Shown here piece by piece: positions 12,101 through 22,091 of a DNA stretch of 64,000 bases. The position numbers were made by a program, and so were the translations under genes. The stretch comes from Channallabes apus (taxonomy: Eukaryota > Chordata > Actinopteri > Siluriformes > Clariidae). Under the pieces are notes generated by a model. That model saw only the letters and a list, made by a program, of their open reading frames with translations. It did no database searches and was not told where the DNA came from. Location: NCBI GenBank assembly GCA_030522415.1, contig CM060113.1, forward strand, positions 6,241,967 to 6,305,966, in the 5' to 3' direction. Each line of letters opens with the position of its first letter. The stretch's first letter is position 1.

Positions 12101-15100
12101 AATGCTCACTAATAGATGCCTGCGCTATTTGAAATAGCAGAACTGGCCAATTTCCCATTAGGATAGGATCCTATTTGAAACTTGAGTGCTGACGGGAGCG
12201 CGGCGTTACTGACTGTCGGGCTGCACGGTGAAGTGAGGTCTGCCGTTCTCCTGATCCGTCAGCGTCGCCAGCCGGGCCTCGATGAGCTCCCCATCCACAA
12301 AGGTCCCGCGCAGAGCCGTGCGTCCGTCGGGGTAAACGTACGCCACCGCTTTGCCCGTCATCTCACCGTCCTCGTTGACCTCGCCCACCACACAGCCTCG
12401 GTCCTACGCGCAACAACCGTCTCGTTATAGCTACAGCAGTCAGACCTGCCGCTCGCTAACACAACCTCCTCGCTGAAACGTACCGGGTAGTAAATCCAGC
12501 AGACGCCACAGCGGATGTTGTCCCTGTACTGGCCCTTGAAGATGAGACGTCCTTCGGGGTCAAACTCCTGAGCGGGACCGTTGAGCTCTCCGTCCGCGTA
12601 GGTGCCGTGCAGCACGCCACCGTCTTCGTAAGTGTACACACCCTGGCCTTGAAGTGCATCGTCCACATAGAAGCCCTCTAGAGTGCTGCGAGGAAGGAAA
12701 AGCAAAAAGAGCTACAGAAGTGCAGAGTAGGAGTGGGAGGTACGACTGTGTGGAAAACAAAAACCGAGATTGTTCTATTGTACTGGAACACACATTTTCT
12801 CAGTTACTCATCTTTGCTGGTCTACTCTTATTTTTTATCTACAAAGTCTTTTTGAACTATTCAGTGATGTATAAGCTTGTTCAGTAATACACTGCCATGA
12901 TGTCCAGGAACCTTTTAATTCTATGATAATATAACATAATATCAGGCACGACAACCATCACACCTTAAAAGTAAATAAATAAACTATGAATTATGTGATT
13001 AAAGCAAGGTGTCCCATGACATGCCAGTAAAAAACAACAACAAAAAAAAAAAAACAGGAATTGAAGCTGAAATTTATAGTTAAACAGTAGCATGAGAAGA
13101 ATAAACATAACTGAAGTTTATTAGTCGTTACATATGAGTATAAAACAATAAAAGACAGTATGGAAGAATTTTTTTAATTGATCAAATCATCCATTTGCAT
13201 TTAATAAAAAAAATTAATTTACCCCCCCCCCCCCCGCCAATTGTTATAATTTTACCCCTGATTTATCAATTTGGATGTACAGTATGTAATGTTTGAGATT
13301 GTTATTAATGCATAATTCCTACTACAGAGTCTGATTCATTGGTGAATGTGACACACTAACAGCAACTTTAAAAGAAAATTATTTTATCTCTGCACCATCC
13401 CTTTAAATGCTGCTTTGTTGGCAATACTCAAAAAAAATTATATAATTATTATTATTTTTTTAAAAGATAAACACCATTTCTGAGTTGAACTATTACTAAA
13501 GATTTCTGTGAAAATCTCTTCATGGATGATGGATGATTAGCCCCCCAAGACTCACTGATGCTACTTTACGCCACAAACAGAAACGTGTTTGCTCTGTATT
13601 TCAGTTACATCGTGTTCCAAATTATTATGCAAATTATATCTTTCCCTGATTTTCATAATTAGTCAATGCAAATGACAATCAGTATATTTTTCAAGTCATC
13701 AACCATTCGGGTATATTTCGAATTTTATTGAACCGACCTCCTAATGATAATATTTATTTTAAAAATAAAAAAACTGAAAATGCACTGTTCCAAATTATTA
13801 TGCACAACAGAGTTAAAACATTTTATAGGTTGTAAAAAACTGAAAATGGTCTTTTGTTGAATTTGCAGCATTAGGAGGTCATATTTACTGAAATCAAAAG
13901 CTACTTCAATCAAAAACATCCTAACAGGGCTACATGTTACATCCTAACATACGACCCCTTCTTTGATATCACCTTCACAATTCTTGCATCCATTGAACTT
14001 GTGAGGTTTTGGACAGTTTCTGCTTGAATTTCTTTGCAGGATGTCAGAATAGCCTCCCAGAGCTGCGGTTTTGATACGAACCGCCTCCCACCCTTATAGA
14101 TCTTTTGAGGATTCTCCAAAGGCTCTCAATGGGGTTGAGGTCAGGGGAGGATGGTGGCCACACCATGAGTTACTCATCTTTTATTCCCATAGCAGCCAAT
14201 GACACAGAGGGATTCTTTACAGCATGAGATGGTGCATTGTCGTGCATGAAGATGATTTTGTTACGGAAGGCTCAGTTCTTCCTTTTGTACCATGGAAGAA
14301 AGTGGTCAGTCGATATACTTTGCCGATGTCATTTTCACACCTTCAGGGACCCTACAGTGGCCTACCAGCTCTCTCCCCATGATTCTGGCCCAAAACATGA
14401 CTCCAGCACCTCCTTGTTGACGTCACAGCCTTGTTGGGACATGGTGGCCACCCACCAACCATCCACTACTCCATCCATCTGGACCATCCAGGGTTGCACG
14501 ACACTCATCAGTAAACAAGACTGTTTAAAAACTCGTCTTCATGTATGCCTGGACCCACTGCAACCGTTTCTGCTTGTGAGCATTGGTTAGGGGCCGAATA
14601 GTAGGCTTATGCACAACTGCAAGCCTTTAAAGGATCCTACACCTTGAGGTTTGCGGGACTCCAGAGGCACCAGCAGCTTCAAATACCTGTTTGTTGCTTT
14701 GTAATGGCATTTCAGCAGCTGCTCTCTTAATCCGATGAATTTGTCTGGCAGAAACCTTCTTCATTCTGCCTTTATCTGCACGAACCTGTCTGTGCTCTGA
14801 ATCAGCCACGAATGTCTTCACAGTACGATGATCACGCTTAAGTTTTCGTGAAATATCTAATGTTTTCATATCTTGTCCATGGTATTGCACTATGTGACAG
14901 AGAGATCCTTTTTTCTTTCCCATATTGCTTGAAATCTGTGGCCTGCTTAATATCTTAATGTGGAACAACCTTCTTCAGTACTTTTCCTTTAATTGGGCTC
15001 ATCTGGCAAACTAATTATCACACGTGTCTGAGATTCATTTCAGTGACCCAAAGAGCCCTGAGACACGACACCATCCATGAGTTTAATTTAAAAACTAAAC

Positions 15101-15931
15101 ATTTAATGTTTATGACACTTACATCCAATTTGCATAATAATTTGGAACGCGGTGTAGATACTTTTTGACAGTAAAATATTTTTAAAGCACAGAATAAAAT
15201 AATAAATAGACTAAATGTACACTGCCCGATATTGCGCGTTGCCTAAATGCTAGTGTAACGTGAGTTACAGAGAAATATGGTGCCAAACAAACATCAGCGG
15301 TTAATATGTTTTTCTTTAATTAATTGATTATTAATGAACATTAATTACCACTGGCACTACAAATCAATGTTTTCAATGTCTATTAAAAATTCAAAGAGGT
15401 GCTCTGATTTATAGTGATTTGTCCAGTAGTTAGTTCTAACACACCCATATAACATGTGTAAGATATGTAAGAAAATATAATTGTGTATGTCGTGAGCTGA
15501 CGTATAAAAGGTTCAGTTTGATCACTTTTGCAATCGGCTGTGCGAATGTACGCAGCGGTCTTTGTAGACATTTATATTATACTCAAACTACTAGCTTCTG
15601 GCGTCTGATTTTACCTTCATGATGAATATGTTAAACACGTGTTACTCCATTAAGCCTGTGCTGTATGTAACCACAAATACGTGTTTGATTATTTAGAGAA
15701 ATAGAGATCTGTAGTCTGCTTTCTTCCTAGTAGGTGGTTATTTATTATTATTATTATTATTGGACAAAACTAAAGCTCGAAAAGTTGTTTTATTAAGACA
15801 TTACTGAAAATCTGAAATCAGTGCTCGACCTGCTGGTAATGAATGATTAAGAGTTATTGCCAGACATGCAGTATATACATTACATATGACTCAGACTGAG
15901 CCAATTACAGCCACACTGTCTATGTGAGTGA

Positions 15932-15968
<37 letters not shown>

Positions 15969-17828
15969 GACTCTGACTCATCTGAAATATGAGTCATGAT
16001 AATGTCTGAGAAGCTCTGGCTTGTGTAAGTGTCAAAAATAACACAGTGCTGTAAATCAACAACAAACAAAAAAAGAAAGAAAGTGATGTTTAACGCCGAG
16101 TTGCCTGCACAGTCTCGCACCTGCCGTCGAAAAAGAAGAACTTGCCCTTTCCATTTTTTTCTCCGTGGACAAAATGGCCTTCGAAGCGGTCGCTGGAGGA
16201 GTAGGTGACGGTACAGAAGCCATGAGGGAGCTCGTCATCATCCAGTGGGCCTGTGATCATACGACACGGTCAGTCAGCACACTCAATTCCCACACACACA
16301 TACATATACACATACACACATAAGCTTCAGAGCTAAAAACAGCCTGTGAATAGAATGAAATAGATTGGGAAATAAATAGTCAGAAATAAGTCATTTTCTC
16401 AATCTGCGCTTTGGACTCGTTAGTAATGAACATCTTAAAATGTTACTAGTGGTAAAAATGGTCTGTCCTTGTGACTTCAAGGTTATGAGTTCAAATCCCA
16501 CGCCTGCCAAAGAGCCAAGATTGGAACCTTGTGGAAAATGGTAATGCTGTACTTAAGCAGATTTTATGCATCTTAGATAAAAAAAATTAAAATATCAACA
16601 TTGCGATATTTTAGAGCACCTCTTACCTCTGAGCCTGAGGTGAAGTAACATCATAATTAATGGACTTTATCATATCGGGAATTATAGAATACGAACCTCA
16701 CATCCTGGAGTGTTTTAATCCCCATACACAACAGATATTTATTTATTCCCGTCACTCCCCCGTCAAGACTACAGACCTGGTTGGGCGAAGGCTATCATGT
16801 GTCTCCCCCGATGCCGCTTGCTCACGCACTGTCTGGAGCAGTGTAACACACACAGAGGATAGCTCTATCTACGCCTTCCGCTAACTCACAGGCGCCCATG
16901 ATTGACTAGACCCGCGAGTGATGTGAGAATGCATCGAGCGCCTACCATGCCACCTATCTGAGGCAGCTCGGCCAATCAGCTCTCTCTAGGCTCCCGGCCG
17001 CAGTCTGGGATTCGAACTTGTGATTTCCAGGCTATGACACGGCGAGCTCGTTACTACTCCGCCACTTGGTAGATCACTACGACTATTTATTAACCTCCAT
17101 TCTTTTTAAACCATTTTAACAAAAACTTATTTAATTGTTGTGTAATCTTATAACAGTGCTGGAACTGGAGACTCCTTCCAGTAAAAGTTAAAAATACTAA
17201 AACAAAGTTTTAATATTAACTTGTATCAATTTCTGATTTTTAATCCGATTACTATTAGGTTTAAATTATGCACTGTCCATGTCAACGTAAATAGGTTGTT
17301 TGAATAGAAAAGATAACAAATAAGGACGAGTGTGTTAACATAAGAACTTCAACATGAGATGTGTATCTGAACTACAATCAGATACATCGACAGTCAAATA
17401 AATCTAATAAACACCTTCTGAATGTAATCAGATTCGAGAATTCAGTATCATTGTGGTATTAATAAGTTGTAATTAAGACACACACGAGGCTTCTATAGTG
17501 AAGATGTTGTGACGTCACAACACTGCAAATGCAAAACGCGGCTGCTGTAGAGGATAACTTTCCTACATTTTAAACCAGAGAAACTTAGGTCGCAAAAAAA
17601 GAACATTTGTGATGAGTCTTTTTTTTAACTTAAAAATTAATTTAGACATATAAATAAATAACATAATAAAAAAAATAAGTAGATACAGGTGTTAAAAAAG
17701 TTGCTCACGAGCCCTAAGCGTAAACACACGGCGTTAAGTTCATTCCGCATGCGCAGCGTTTCGTGAATAAGGATGATAATGATATTACCTTCTACAACCT
17801 CCTCCACGCTGTCATCGTCGCTGTCCAT
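3045..17828 (-). CDS. setd7: Histone/protein lysine N-methyltransferase SETD7 (SET7/9)
   Basis: SETD7 monomethylates lysine 4 of histone H3 and lysines of non-histone proteins, using S-adenosylmethionine. Eight coding exons join in phase, in transcript order: 17828-17789, 16250-16121, 12685-12484, 12403-12214, 11196-11115, 9033-8916, 8152-7995, 3246-3045. The total is 1122 nt, 373 codons plus stop, against 366 in human. The protein starts [10 protein letters not shown], has MORN repeats over residues about 36-130 ([17 protein letters not shown] and following), and a SET domain from about 214. It aligns without gaps up to the last exon, so the human active-site numbers apply: Y245 (FYNG), N296-H297 (NHSF), Y305 (CKYD) and Y335 (AYGYDH) are all present. 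The C-terminus is seven residues longer, ending in a charged [12 protein letters not shown] tail. All key residues are intact, so the gene is probably functional. The promoter lies at 17829-18130. Confidence 0.97.
3247..3867. other. setd7 last intron, right-hand part: nothing recognised
   Basis: This is AT-rich intron sequence with short A runs (for example near 3473-3483 and 3708-3722). I see no further feature in it. Confidence 0.5.
3876..4797. mobile_element. non-autonomous hAT element, 922 bp, with 8-bp target duplication
   Basis: Both ends carry the hAT-type terminal inverted repeat TAGGCCTGGGCGATA / TATCGCCCAGCCCTA. The 8-bp direct repeat GGCTGAAG flanks it exactly, at 3868-3875 and 4798-4805. 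There is no transposase frame. Its middle (about 4105-4213) carries a segment shared, in inverse orientation, with 55062-55170. It sits inside a setd7 intron. Confidence 0.9.
4806..5950. other. intron DNA, nothing firmly recognised
   Basis: The stretch is AT-rich with homopolymer runs (A-rich near 4849-4870, T-rich near 5159-5171). Short open frames here are chance. No family could be named. Confidence 0.4.
5951..6005 (+). repeat. LINE-type 3' tail
   Basis: The words TGTAAAGCTGCTTTGAGACAATGACCATT and AAAGCACTATACAAAT form a common fish tail. Copies of it lie at 54967-55027 (inverse) and, diverged, at 60340-60385. Confidence 0.5.
6006..6960 (-). pseudogene. GC-richer insert with a possible transposon-derived zinc-finger-like frame
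   Basis: Base composition is less AT-rich than in the surrounding intron. On the minus strand, 6637-6401 reads [20 protein letters not shown], a Cys-rich pattern like the N-terminal Cys/His fingers of domesticated or hAT-like fish transposases. The expected downstream histidines are not visible. I can support only a degraded, probably transposon-derived insert; identity is open. Confidence 0.25.
6963..7158. mobile_element. Tc1-type MITE, about 196 bp
   Basis: The terminal inverted repeats TACAGGTCCTTCT / AGAAGGACCTGTA are each flanked by TA. The interior, with 'GATAAAGTTCATTATTTTCTG' and 'CAGCTCATGAAAACCC', matches a very common fish Tc1-derived miniature element. It has no coding capacity. 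Confidence 0.85.
7537..7745 (+). repeat. SINE copy, diverged
   Basis: The copy begins with an A-box-like TGCTTAGTGGTTAGCACT and carries the TGCATGTTCTCCCCC block and the 'CCTGTCCAGGGTGTACCC' block. The tail is worn. It belongs to the family whose full copy is at 47931-48330. Confidence 0.65.
7995..8152 (-). CDS. setd7: setd7 coding exon 7 (SET core)
   Basis: The exon is 158 nt, with acceptor CCAG|GTGG and donor CC|GTGAGT. It encodes [17 protein letters not shown] through [12 protein letters not shown], including the NHSF cofactor motif and the tyrosine equivalent to Tyr305. Confidence 0.96.
8240..8530 (+). mobile_element. mariner-like transposase remnant
   Basis: The plus strand near 8279-8320 encodes [13 protein letters not shown], the mariner DDD signature region. 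Downstream text (GCGCATTAGTGCAG, AAAGTCCCGATTTGACTTGAA) matches the 3' end and terminal repeat of a mariner element. Relatives lie at 11282-11505, 27625-27805 and 63715-64000. It is internally deleted and not functional. Confidence 0.65.
8849..8908. repeat. (CA)30 microsatellite at setd7 exon 6 donor
   Basis: A 60-bp (CA)n tract. In transcript sense it is (TG)n beginning about 7 nt after the exon 6 donor site. Confidence 0.98.
8916..9033 (-). CDS. setd7: setd7 coding exon 6 (start of SET domain)
   Basis: The exon is 118 nt, with acceptor GACAG|T and donor GAG|GTGGGT. It encodes [19 protein letters not shown] through [12 protein letters not shown] and holds catalytic Tyr245. Long (CA)n tracts flank it on both sides. 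Confidence 0.96.
9043..9099. repeat. (CA)n microsatellite at setd7 exon 6 acceptor
   Basis: About 57 bp of (CA)n with one G interruption at 9061. In transcript sense it is (TG)n ending about 9 nt before the acceptor of exon 6. Confidence 0.97.
9640..10170 (-). pseudogene. degraded Tc1-like transposon
   Basis: Plus-strand words such as CATTCAGAGGTGGACCTGCTG, GATCATTGTCCTG, CCAGACCATTACGCTACCACC and TGATGGCCGGATATTCTC are the antisense of a widespread fish Tc1 transposase gene, which therefore runs on the minus strand. Many stops and deletions make it a dead copy. Termini were not resolved. Confidence 0.7.
10171..11106. other. setd7 intron, AT-rich, nothing recognised
   Basis: No gene, structural RNA or definable transposon end is seen in this AT-rich intron stretch. 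Confidence 0.5.
11115..11196 (-). CDS. setd7: setd7 coding exon 5
   Basis: The exon is 82 nt, with acceptor TCAG|GTCC. The donor that keeps the frame is CG|GTTTGT, giving ESQR-VYVG across the junction as in other SETD7 proteins. A more consensus-like GTAAAA lies 4 nt downstream but would shift the frame. Confidence 0.92.
11282..11505 (+). mobile_element. mariner-like fragment
   Basis: Words GTTCAAGTCAAACCGGGACT, ATGGTGCCCAAGCACTAGT, GATAAGTGCATTAGTGTAG and CGTTCCGGTTGGACTTGAAC match the fragment at 8240-8530 and the mariner piece at 63715-64000. It is a deletion derivative without a transposase frame. Confidence 0.6.
11506..12213. other. setd7 intron 4, remainder, nothing recognised
   Basis: AT-rich intron DNA. 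No repeat could be named with confidence. Confidence 0.45.
12214..12403 (-). CDS. setd7: setd7 coding exon 4
   Basis: The exon is 190 nt, with acceptor GTAG|GAC and donor ACA|GTCAGT. It encodes [17 protein letters not shown] through [10 protein letters not shown]. The intron to exon 3 is only 80 nt. Confidence 0.96.
12484..12685 (-). CDS. setd7: setd7 coding exon 3
   Basis: The exon is 202 nt, with acceptor GCAG|CACTC and donor CCG|GTACGT. It encodes [20 protein letters not shown] through CGVCWIYYP, the core MORN repeats. Confidence 0.96.
12686..13605. other. setd7 intron 2, left part, nothing recognised
   Basis: This AT-rich stretch contains a C14-type homopolymer around 13222-13236 and several A runs. 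I see no gene or named repeat. Confidence 0.45.
13608..15154 (-). mobile_element. Tc1-like transposon, about 1.5 kb, inactive
   Basis: Terminal inverted repeats (CGTGTTCCAAATTATTATGC at the left, its near-complement at 15132-15150) are flanked by TA. A second inner copy of the repeat word lies near 13789-13805, giving an IR/DR-like end. The transposase runs minus: N-terminal helix-turn-helix part at 14968-14627 (starting near [17 protein letters not shown]), then broken frames to a C-terminal piece at 14119-13937. Frameshifts and stops interrupt it. It lies inside setd7 intron 2. Confidence 0.85.
14627..14968 (-). pseudogene. Tc1-like transposase, N-terminal piece
   Basis: This frame encodes the DNA-binding half of a Tc1 family transposase, with [20 protein letters not shown] as a helix-turn-helix and a basic [18 protein letters not shown] segment. 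The DDE catalytic domain continues only in broken frames to the left, so no active enzyme is made. Confidence 0.7.
15936..15965. repeat. (GT)n microsatellite
   Basis: A (GT)15-type tract within setd7 intron 2, about 155 nt from exon 2. Confidence 0.95.
16121..16250 (-). CDS. setd7: setd7 coding exon 2
   Basis: The exon is 130 nt, with acceptor CACAG|GC and donor AG|GTGCGA. It encodes [14 protein letters not shown] through GKFFFFDG, the N-terminal part that leads into the MORN repeats. Confidence 0.95.
16430..17080. repeat. SINE-like debris in setd7 intron 1
   Basis: At 16450-16560 a plus-strand fragment has the B-box-like GAGTTCAAATCCC. At 16800-17070 a minus-strand tRNA-like SINE head is seen: its B box reads GTTCGAATCCCAGACTG in the minus sense, near 17015-17000. 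Both are diverged; family names were not assigned. Confidence 0.45.
17789..17828 (-). CDS. setd7: setd7 coding exon 1
   Basis: Exon 1 carries the ATG at 17828-17826 and 40 coding nt, encoding [13 protein letters not shown] plus one base of the next codon. Its donor is G|GTAATA. The start was chosen because MDSDD is the conserved vertebrate N-terminus. Confidence 0.95.
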
Positions 17829-18130
17829 GTTTTATTAAAACAGTTTCTCGCAAAAAGTTTATACAAAAAAAAAAAAAACAGCTCTTTATCCCGGTGTCGG
17901 TCCCGTTACACGGAGCGTGCACGCGCACTTCACTTCACAGCCGCCATGACAAGTGGCGCTCCAAAGCGCATGCGCACTCTCAGACGTTCCCCGGATGTTA
18001 GTTTAAACTCACAAGCGCACGGACACGAGCACATTGAGGCTGGTGAAATCACTCGGCTCGCGCAGACAGGAAGAAAGCGGGCGACGATCGACACGTCATA
18101 TCCAGACGTTGATCTCGATGACTAATGGTA
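17829..18130 (-). promoter_or_regulatory. setd7: setd7 promoter and 5' UTR, CpG-rich
   Basis: Immediately 5' of the setd7 ATG the composition rises in CpG. There is an NRF1-type palindrome (GCGCATGCGC) at about 17966-17975, a related GCATGCGCAG at about 17748-17757 in the first intron, and a YY1-like GCCGCCATGAC at about 17940-17950. These are typical of TATA-less housekeeping promoters. The exact transcription start cannot be read from sequence. Confidence 0.6.
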
Positions 18131-19356
18131 TTGATATCGGCGAATTGGATGAGGTCACCATTACACATGCGTTACATTACAGAGGGACGATTCCATTGTG
18201 TGTGTTTGTGTAAGTCTCTGACATTATGCTTATACTTAAATATATAAAATTATGGTTTATTCAGAAAATAAATATTATATATGAAGTGAACTTTTTGTAT
18301 TCTGTATTTTGTAACTACACATCATACAAATACTTAAAAACATAATATATATAAATATTACGTTTAACAATTCCATTGAGGATCAGGCTAATCTAGTAGT
18401 CTGGTTTGATTGGTGTGTGTGTATTAATGCATTTATTTAATCGTCTAACCCAAACACCCCACCCCTATAAAATATTTGGAACGTTCCACAAGTCACGTGT
18501 TCAACATGCGGCTTAACATTTCCCAAAGAGCATGCGCAGAATAAAATAAGGTTTTCTCAAACTTTTTAAAAGAATTAAAAAAATTAAAACTGTCAGTGTG
18601 CAACCACATTTATCATAGAAATTACAGAAAGAAAATAAAGCATGAATATCATAAAATAAATTAAAAGTAAATAGTAATTACATGAATACAATGTGTTTAA
18701 TTATTAATGCTAAAACTAGGAACATGTTTGTTTGTGTTTGTTAATTCTGTTATCCATTCAATAGGATTTTAGTTTAACATTTTATTTAATAAAAGCTATT
18801 TAAAAACTGACACAGATGCTACATGGTTTTCAAAGTTTATACAGTATTACATGTGTAAGAAGGTCACTTTTGCAAATACGTGTTGTATGAACATTGAAAT
18901 AATTGAACAAAGACAAAGCTGCTCCTGTGTACACGCCCATCTTTGTCAGATGCTAACGGATATTAATGAGAATGCAAAAGAAACGGTTACATAAATGTGT
19001 CAAAACAAGGTGTTGGAAACTCAAACAAGTTAAGGTTTTGATTAGCAGATTCCGTAAAAAGTTTGCATAATTTTGCAAGTTGGCTTTGTGTCCTAATTTC
19101 TAAAGAAGATTTTAATAAGGTCTCAGGTCACGCGATCTCAGCGCCCCAGAAGGGAGTTTCGGCATACTAAAAGTACAGACTGCACAAAATTTTCACAAAT
19201 TATTTTTTATAGATAAATGTGTAAGGTCAAGAAACTAGTGTACTTTTAAATTTTTGTGTAAAGTTAAATGTGTTGTACAGTCTGAATCAACCTTTAACAT
19301 GTACCTGTATTCATTGGAAGGAGTGTCCAGTGTCAGTGCTTTGTAAACCTCAGTTA
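18131..19356. other. intergenic AT-rich DNA between setd7 promoter and DIRS element
   Basis: No coding exon or named repeat could be supported in these 1.2 kb. Confidence 0.45.
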
Positions 19357-19375
19357 GTTCCCTTTCAAAGCTAAC

Positions 19376-19543
19376 TCGATGCTGCGTTGGAAACGCTATG
19401 GGAAACATGTCGGTGGCTGTGAAGCATGTGTGTACAAACACGCCAAATATTGGCTTATATAACCTCGGTCAGGTGACGTCATCTGATTAGACTCAGCTGC
19501 AGGTTATAAATATCGGTTAGCCGGCGACGACCTCAGATTCATT
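19376..19543 (+). repeat. DIRS left inverted terminal repeat
   Basis: About 168 bp, from TCGATGCTGCGTTGGAAACG to CGACGACCTCAGATTC, inverted relative to 22838-23005 with only scattered mismatches. Confidence 0.85.
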
Positions 19544-19636
19544 GTCTTCACGATACTGTGAACGCAGCGTGTATAAATATCGGTTAGCCGGCGACGACCT
19601 CAGATTCATTGTCTTCACGATACTGTGAACGCAGCG
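19503..19636 (+). repeat. 67-bp tandem duplication inside the DIRS left end
   Basis: Two nearly perfect head-to-tail copies (19503-19569 and 19570-19636) run from TATAAATATCGGTTAGCCGG to TACTGTGAACGCAGCG. The right end has only one partial counterpart, so this duplication is specific to the leader side. Confidence 0.9.
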
Positions 19637-19712
19637 CACAAAAAAAAAAAAAAAAAACGCATTTAAAACAAATATCTTTAAAAAAAAAAAAATTAAAATT
19701 ATCACTAAGATA

Positions 19713-20648
19713 ATGGCGGAGTTTAGCGCTGTATGTCCGTGTGAGAACTATCTCTCCGAAGGCGACACGCACACTCTTTGTTTTAAATGCTTGGGTGAGA
19801 GCCACGCTCTCGATGGATTTAAAGGAGAGTGTGAGCATTGTGACAATCTCCCGGTAAAAATGCTCCGCGCGCGCCTTGTGTTCTTCAGGGAACCACGCGC
19901 CGCGCTGCACTCCTGGGGATCACAGGTTGATCTGGCCGAGGCACGAGAGACGGAGCCTCTCCTTTCTCTCGACTCCTCCCCCGATCACGTAGTCTCTCCC
20001 TCCACTTCACGAGCGCACTCCTGTGCTTCTCGTGAGTCGATGGAAGAGACCCTGTCCCTTGCTTCTGTAGAAATGGCAGCAGCCACCTCAGAACGACCCT
20101 CTAGTAATGACAGAGAATATGAAAGGTTGCTGGAAGTCATAACGCGTGCAGTCGAACGGCTTCACATTGACTGGCCACAGGAGCAAGCTCTCACCACACA
20201 CTCAAAATTAGACGACAGATTTCTGTCGGGTGGCCAGGAGAGGGCGCCAAAACGCCGCTCTCTCCCATTTTTTGATGATCTCCATAGTGAACTATCCCGT
20301 TCATGGGATAAACCTTTTTCATCCAGTATTTTTGTACCACCAACCTCGTTCTTTTCCAACATCATTGATGCTAAGACACGGGGCTATGTGATGATGCCAC
20401 AGGTTGAGGAGACGCTAGCTAGCTATCTCACTCCTGGAACATCATCATTTAAGAAGCCAACCCTCCCCTCCAAGCCGTGTAGAATTTCTTCTAACCTGGT
20501 AGGGAAGGCGTTTCAAGCAGCAGGTCAGGCTGGCGCTTCCTTGCACACCATGGCGGTTTTGCAAGCGTACCAGGCTGATCTGCTGAATGATTTGAGCACG
20601 AGCGGCACTGTGGATCAAGAAGCATTCACAGTTACGCCGGGCTACTGA
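19713..20648 (+). pseudogene. DIRS gag-like protein, 5' part
   Basis: The 311-codon frame starts MAEFSAVCPC and has a Cys/His-rich N-terminus (HTLCFKCLGESHALDG, CEHCDNLP) like the zinc-binding head of fish DIRS gag. A middle region follows whose C-terminal part resembles the LAP2-alpha-like domain of these proteins (NLVGKAFQAAGQAGASLHTM). It ends early; the protein continues in another frame at 20698, so a frameshift near 20630 breaks it. The ATG was chosen as first in the frame, right after the A-rich leader. Confidence 0.75.
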
Positions 20649-20697
20649 TCTGTCCCTGCGTGCGACTAAACAAACAGCCCGTGCTATCGGCCGTTCT

Positions 20698-21087
20698 ATG
20701 GCATCCCTAGTGTGTGCAGAAAGACATCTATGGCTTAATCTGACGGGCATCAAGGATAAGGATCGATCATTCCTCCTTGATGTCCCTGTCTCACCATCAG
20801 GCCTATTTGGCGACGCCGTTAATTCTGTTGCCACCAAGTTTCGAGATGCCAATGTCTATAAACAGGCTTTTGGGAAATTTCTCCTCCGCCGTACTCAGGA
20901 GCCGAGGCCCTCGGCCACCCAGCCTCGACCAAAGCTGAGTCTCGCAGAAAGGCGAGATGCGCAGAAGGAGAGCGTCAGTAGCCGCGCACCCCCCCGTAAG
21001 GACTGGGGTACGGCTCACCGCCCCTCACAGATCGCCTCTAAAAGCTCAGACCGCAGCGCCGTCTTCTTCTCTAAGAAGAGGCCCTGA
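20698..21087 (+). pseudogene. DIRS gag-like protein, 3' part after frameshift
   Basis: Continuation of the gag-like protein in a shifted frame: MASLVCAERHLWLNLTGIKD and FLLDVPVSPSGLFGDAVNSV are typical, then a basic, serine-rich tail ending SKKRP. Residues upstream of the ATG in this frame (DLSLRATKQTARAIGRS) also belong to it, which shows the break is a frameshift, not a gene boundary. Confidence 0.7.
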
Positions 21088-21389
21088 AGGATTGTGGGGT
21101 CTTCCCCGGGGGAGAGCACGTATTTTTCTTCTTTAAGAACATGCCTGGCCCTAACCCTGGCTGGCCCAGTCTCAGAATAGCTAGCGCTTCGACATCAGCA
21201 TGTCGTCCTAGCTCATTTTTGGTTCTAAGATAGGGGATTTCAATCTAGGGCCAATCCCCAACAAGGGTTACGCACCAGGTGCTTCGTACCCTCCCTAGGT
21301 GGCTCAGACCCCGGTTTCTACTTTGGGTCCCACTCTAAGTTCATTTTGTCGTCACAGATGCTAACGACATTTCCCTTACGGGCTAAGAT

Positions 21390-21650
21390 GTGGTTTTGGA
21401 TGACCATCCAGCCCCATGGAGCTGGAAAGGCTTTCATCTCGTACGGCACATCAATTGCCTCGAAATGATGGCCCTATTTCTGGCCCTAAAGCACTTCCTC
21501 CAGCAATTGAGAGGCTACCATGCCCTAGTGTGGATATGCAACAATTTTTGCAGCCACATATTATCGCCAGGGAAGACTGTGCTCGCGCCACTAAACAGCT
21601 AGCGCACCAGATTCCCTCAGAGCGATTTACATTTCAGGGCATATAAATAA
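21390..21650 (+). pseudogene. DIRS RNase H remnant
   Basis: The frame near 21430-21550 reads HINCLEMMALFLALKHFLQQ then LVWICNN. In intact fish DIRS elements the corresponding text ends in a D-N pair that is part of the active site; here the acid is replaced by cysteine. Stops surround the piece, and the preceding reverse transcriptase is missing. Confidence 0.6.
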
Positions 21651-22091
21651 GGAGCATCTGTACTGTCCAGTCAAGCTCTGACACACGGGGATTGCAAACC
21701 CCACCCCGAAGTAGTCAGTCAATCTGGGAGAGATTTCAGCTAGCAGAGGCGGACCTCTTTACCTCGTAAGGCCAGAAAATGTCCCCTTTGCTGTTTTCTG
21801 ACTTTTCCAGCCCCACCCCTGGGTCTGGACACCTTGGCCCAGGTTACGTCTCTATAAATTTTTCCTGATAACGCTGCTTCCGGGAGTCTAAGTCAAGCTG
21901 GTCTTCCAGTCAGCGTAATTAAGACTATTCTAGGGCTCCCTCTCCTACAGCAAGTGTGTGATAAGCAGGTTGACCCAGTCCTCTGCTGAATTGCTCCAGT
22001 GCTGGAGTTTCTCTAAGAAGAATTGTCTTCAGGCTTGTGCCTAGTACCCTCAGAACGTACGCATTCGCTATCTCAGTCTGCCACGTTCTGA

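Noticed and set aside
12182..12705. Plus-strand and alternate minus frames over setd7 exons 3 and 4
   Set aside because: Shadows of the real coding frame in GC-richer exons.
19584..19910. Minus frame over the DIRS leader and gag start
   Set aside because: Antisense shadow of the retrotransposon; poly-Phe from the A-rich leader.
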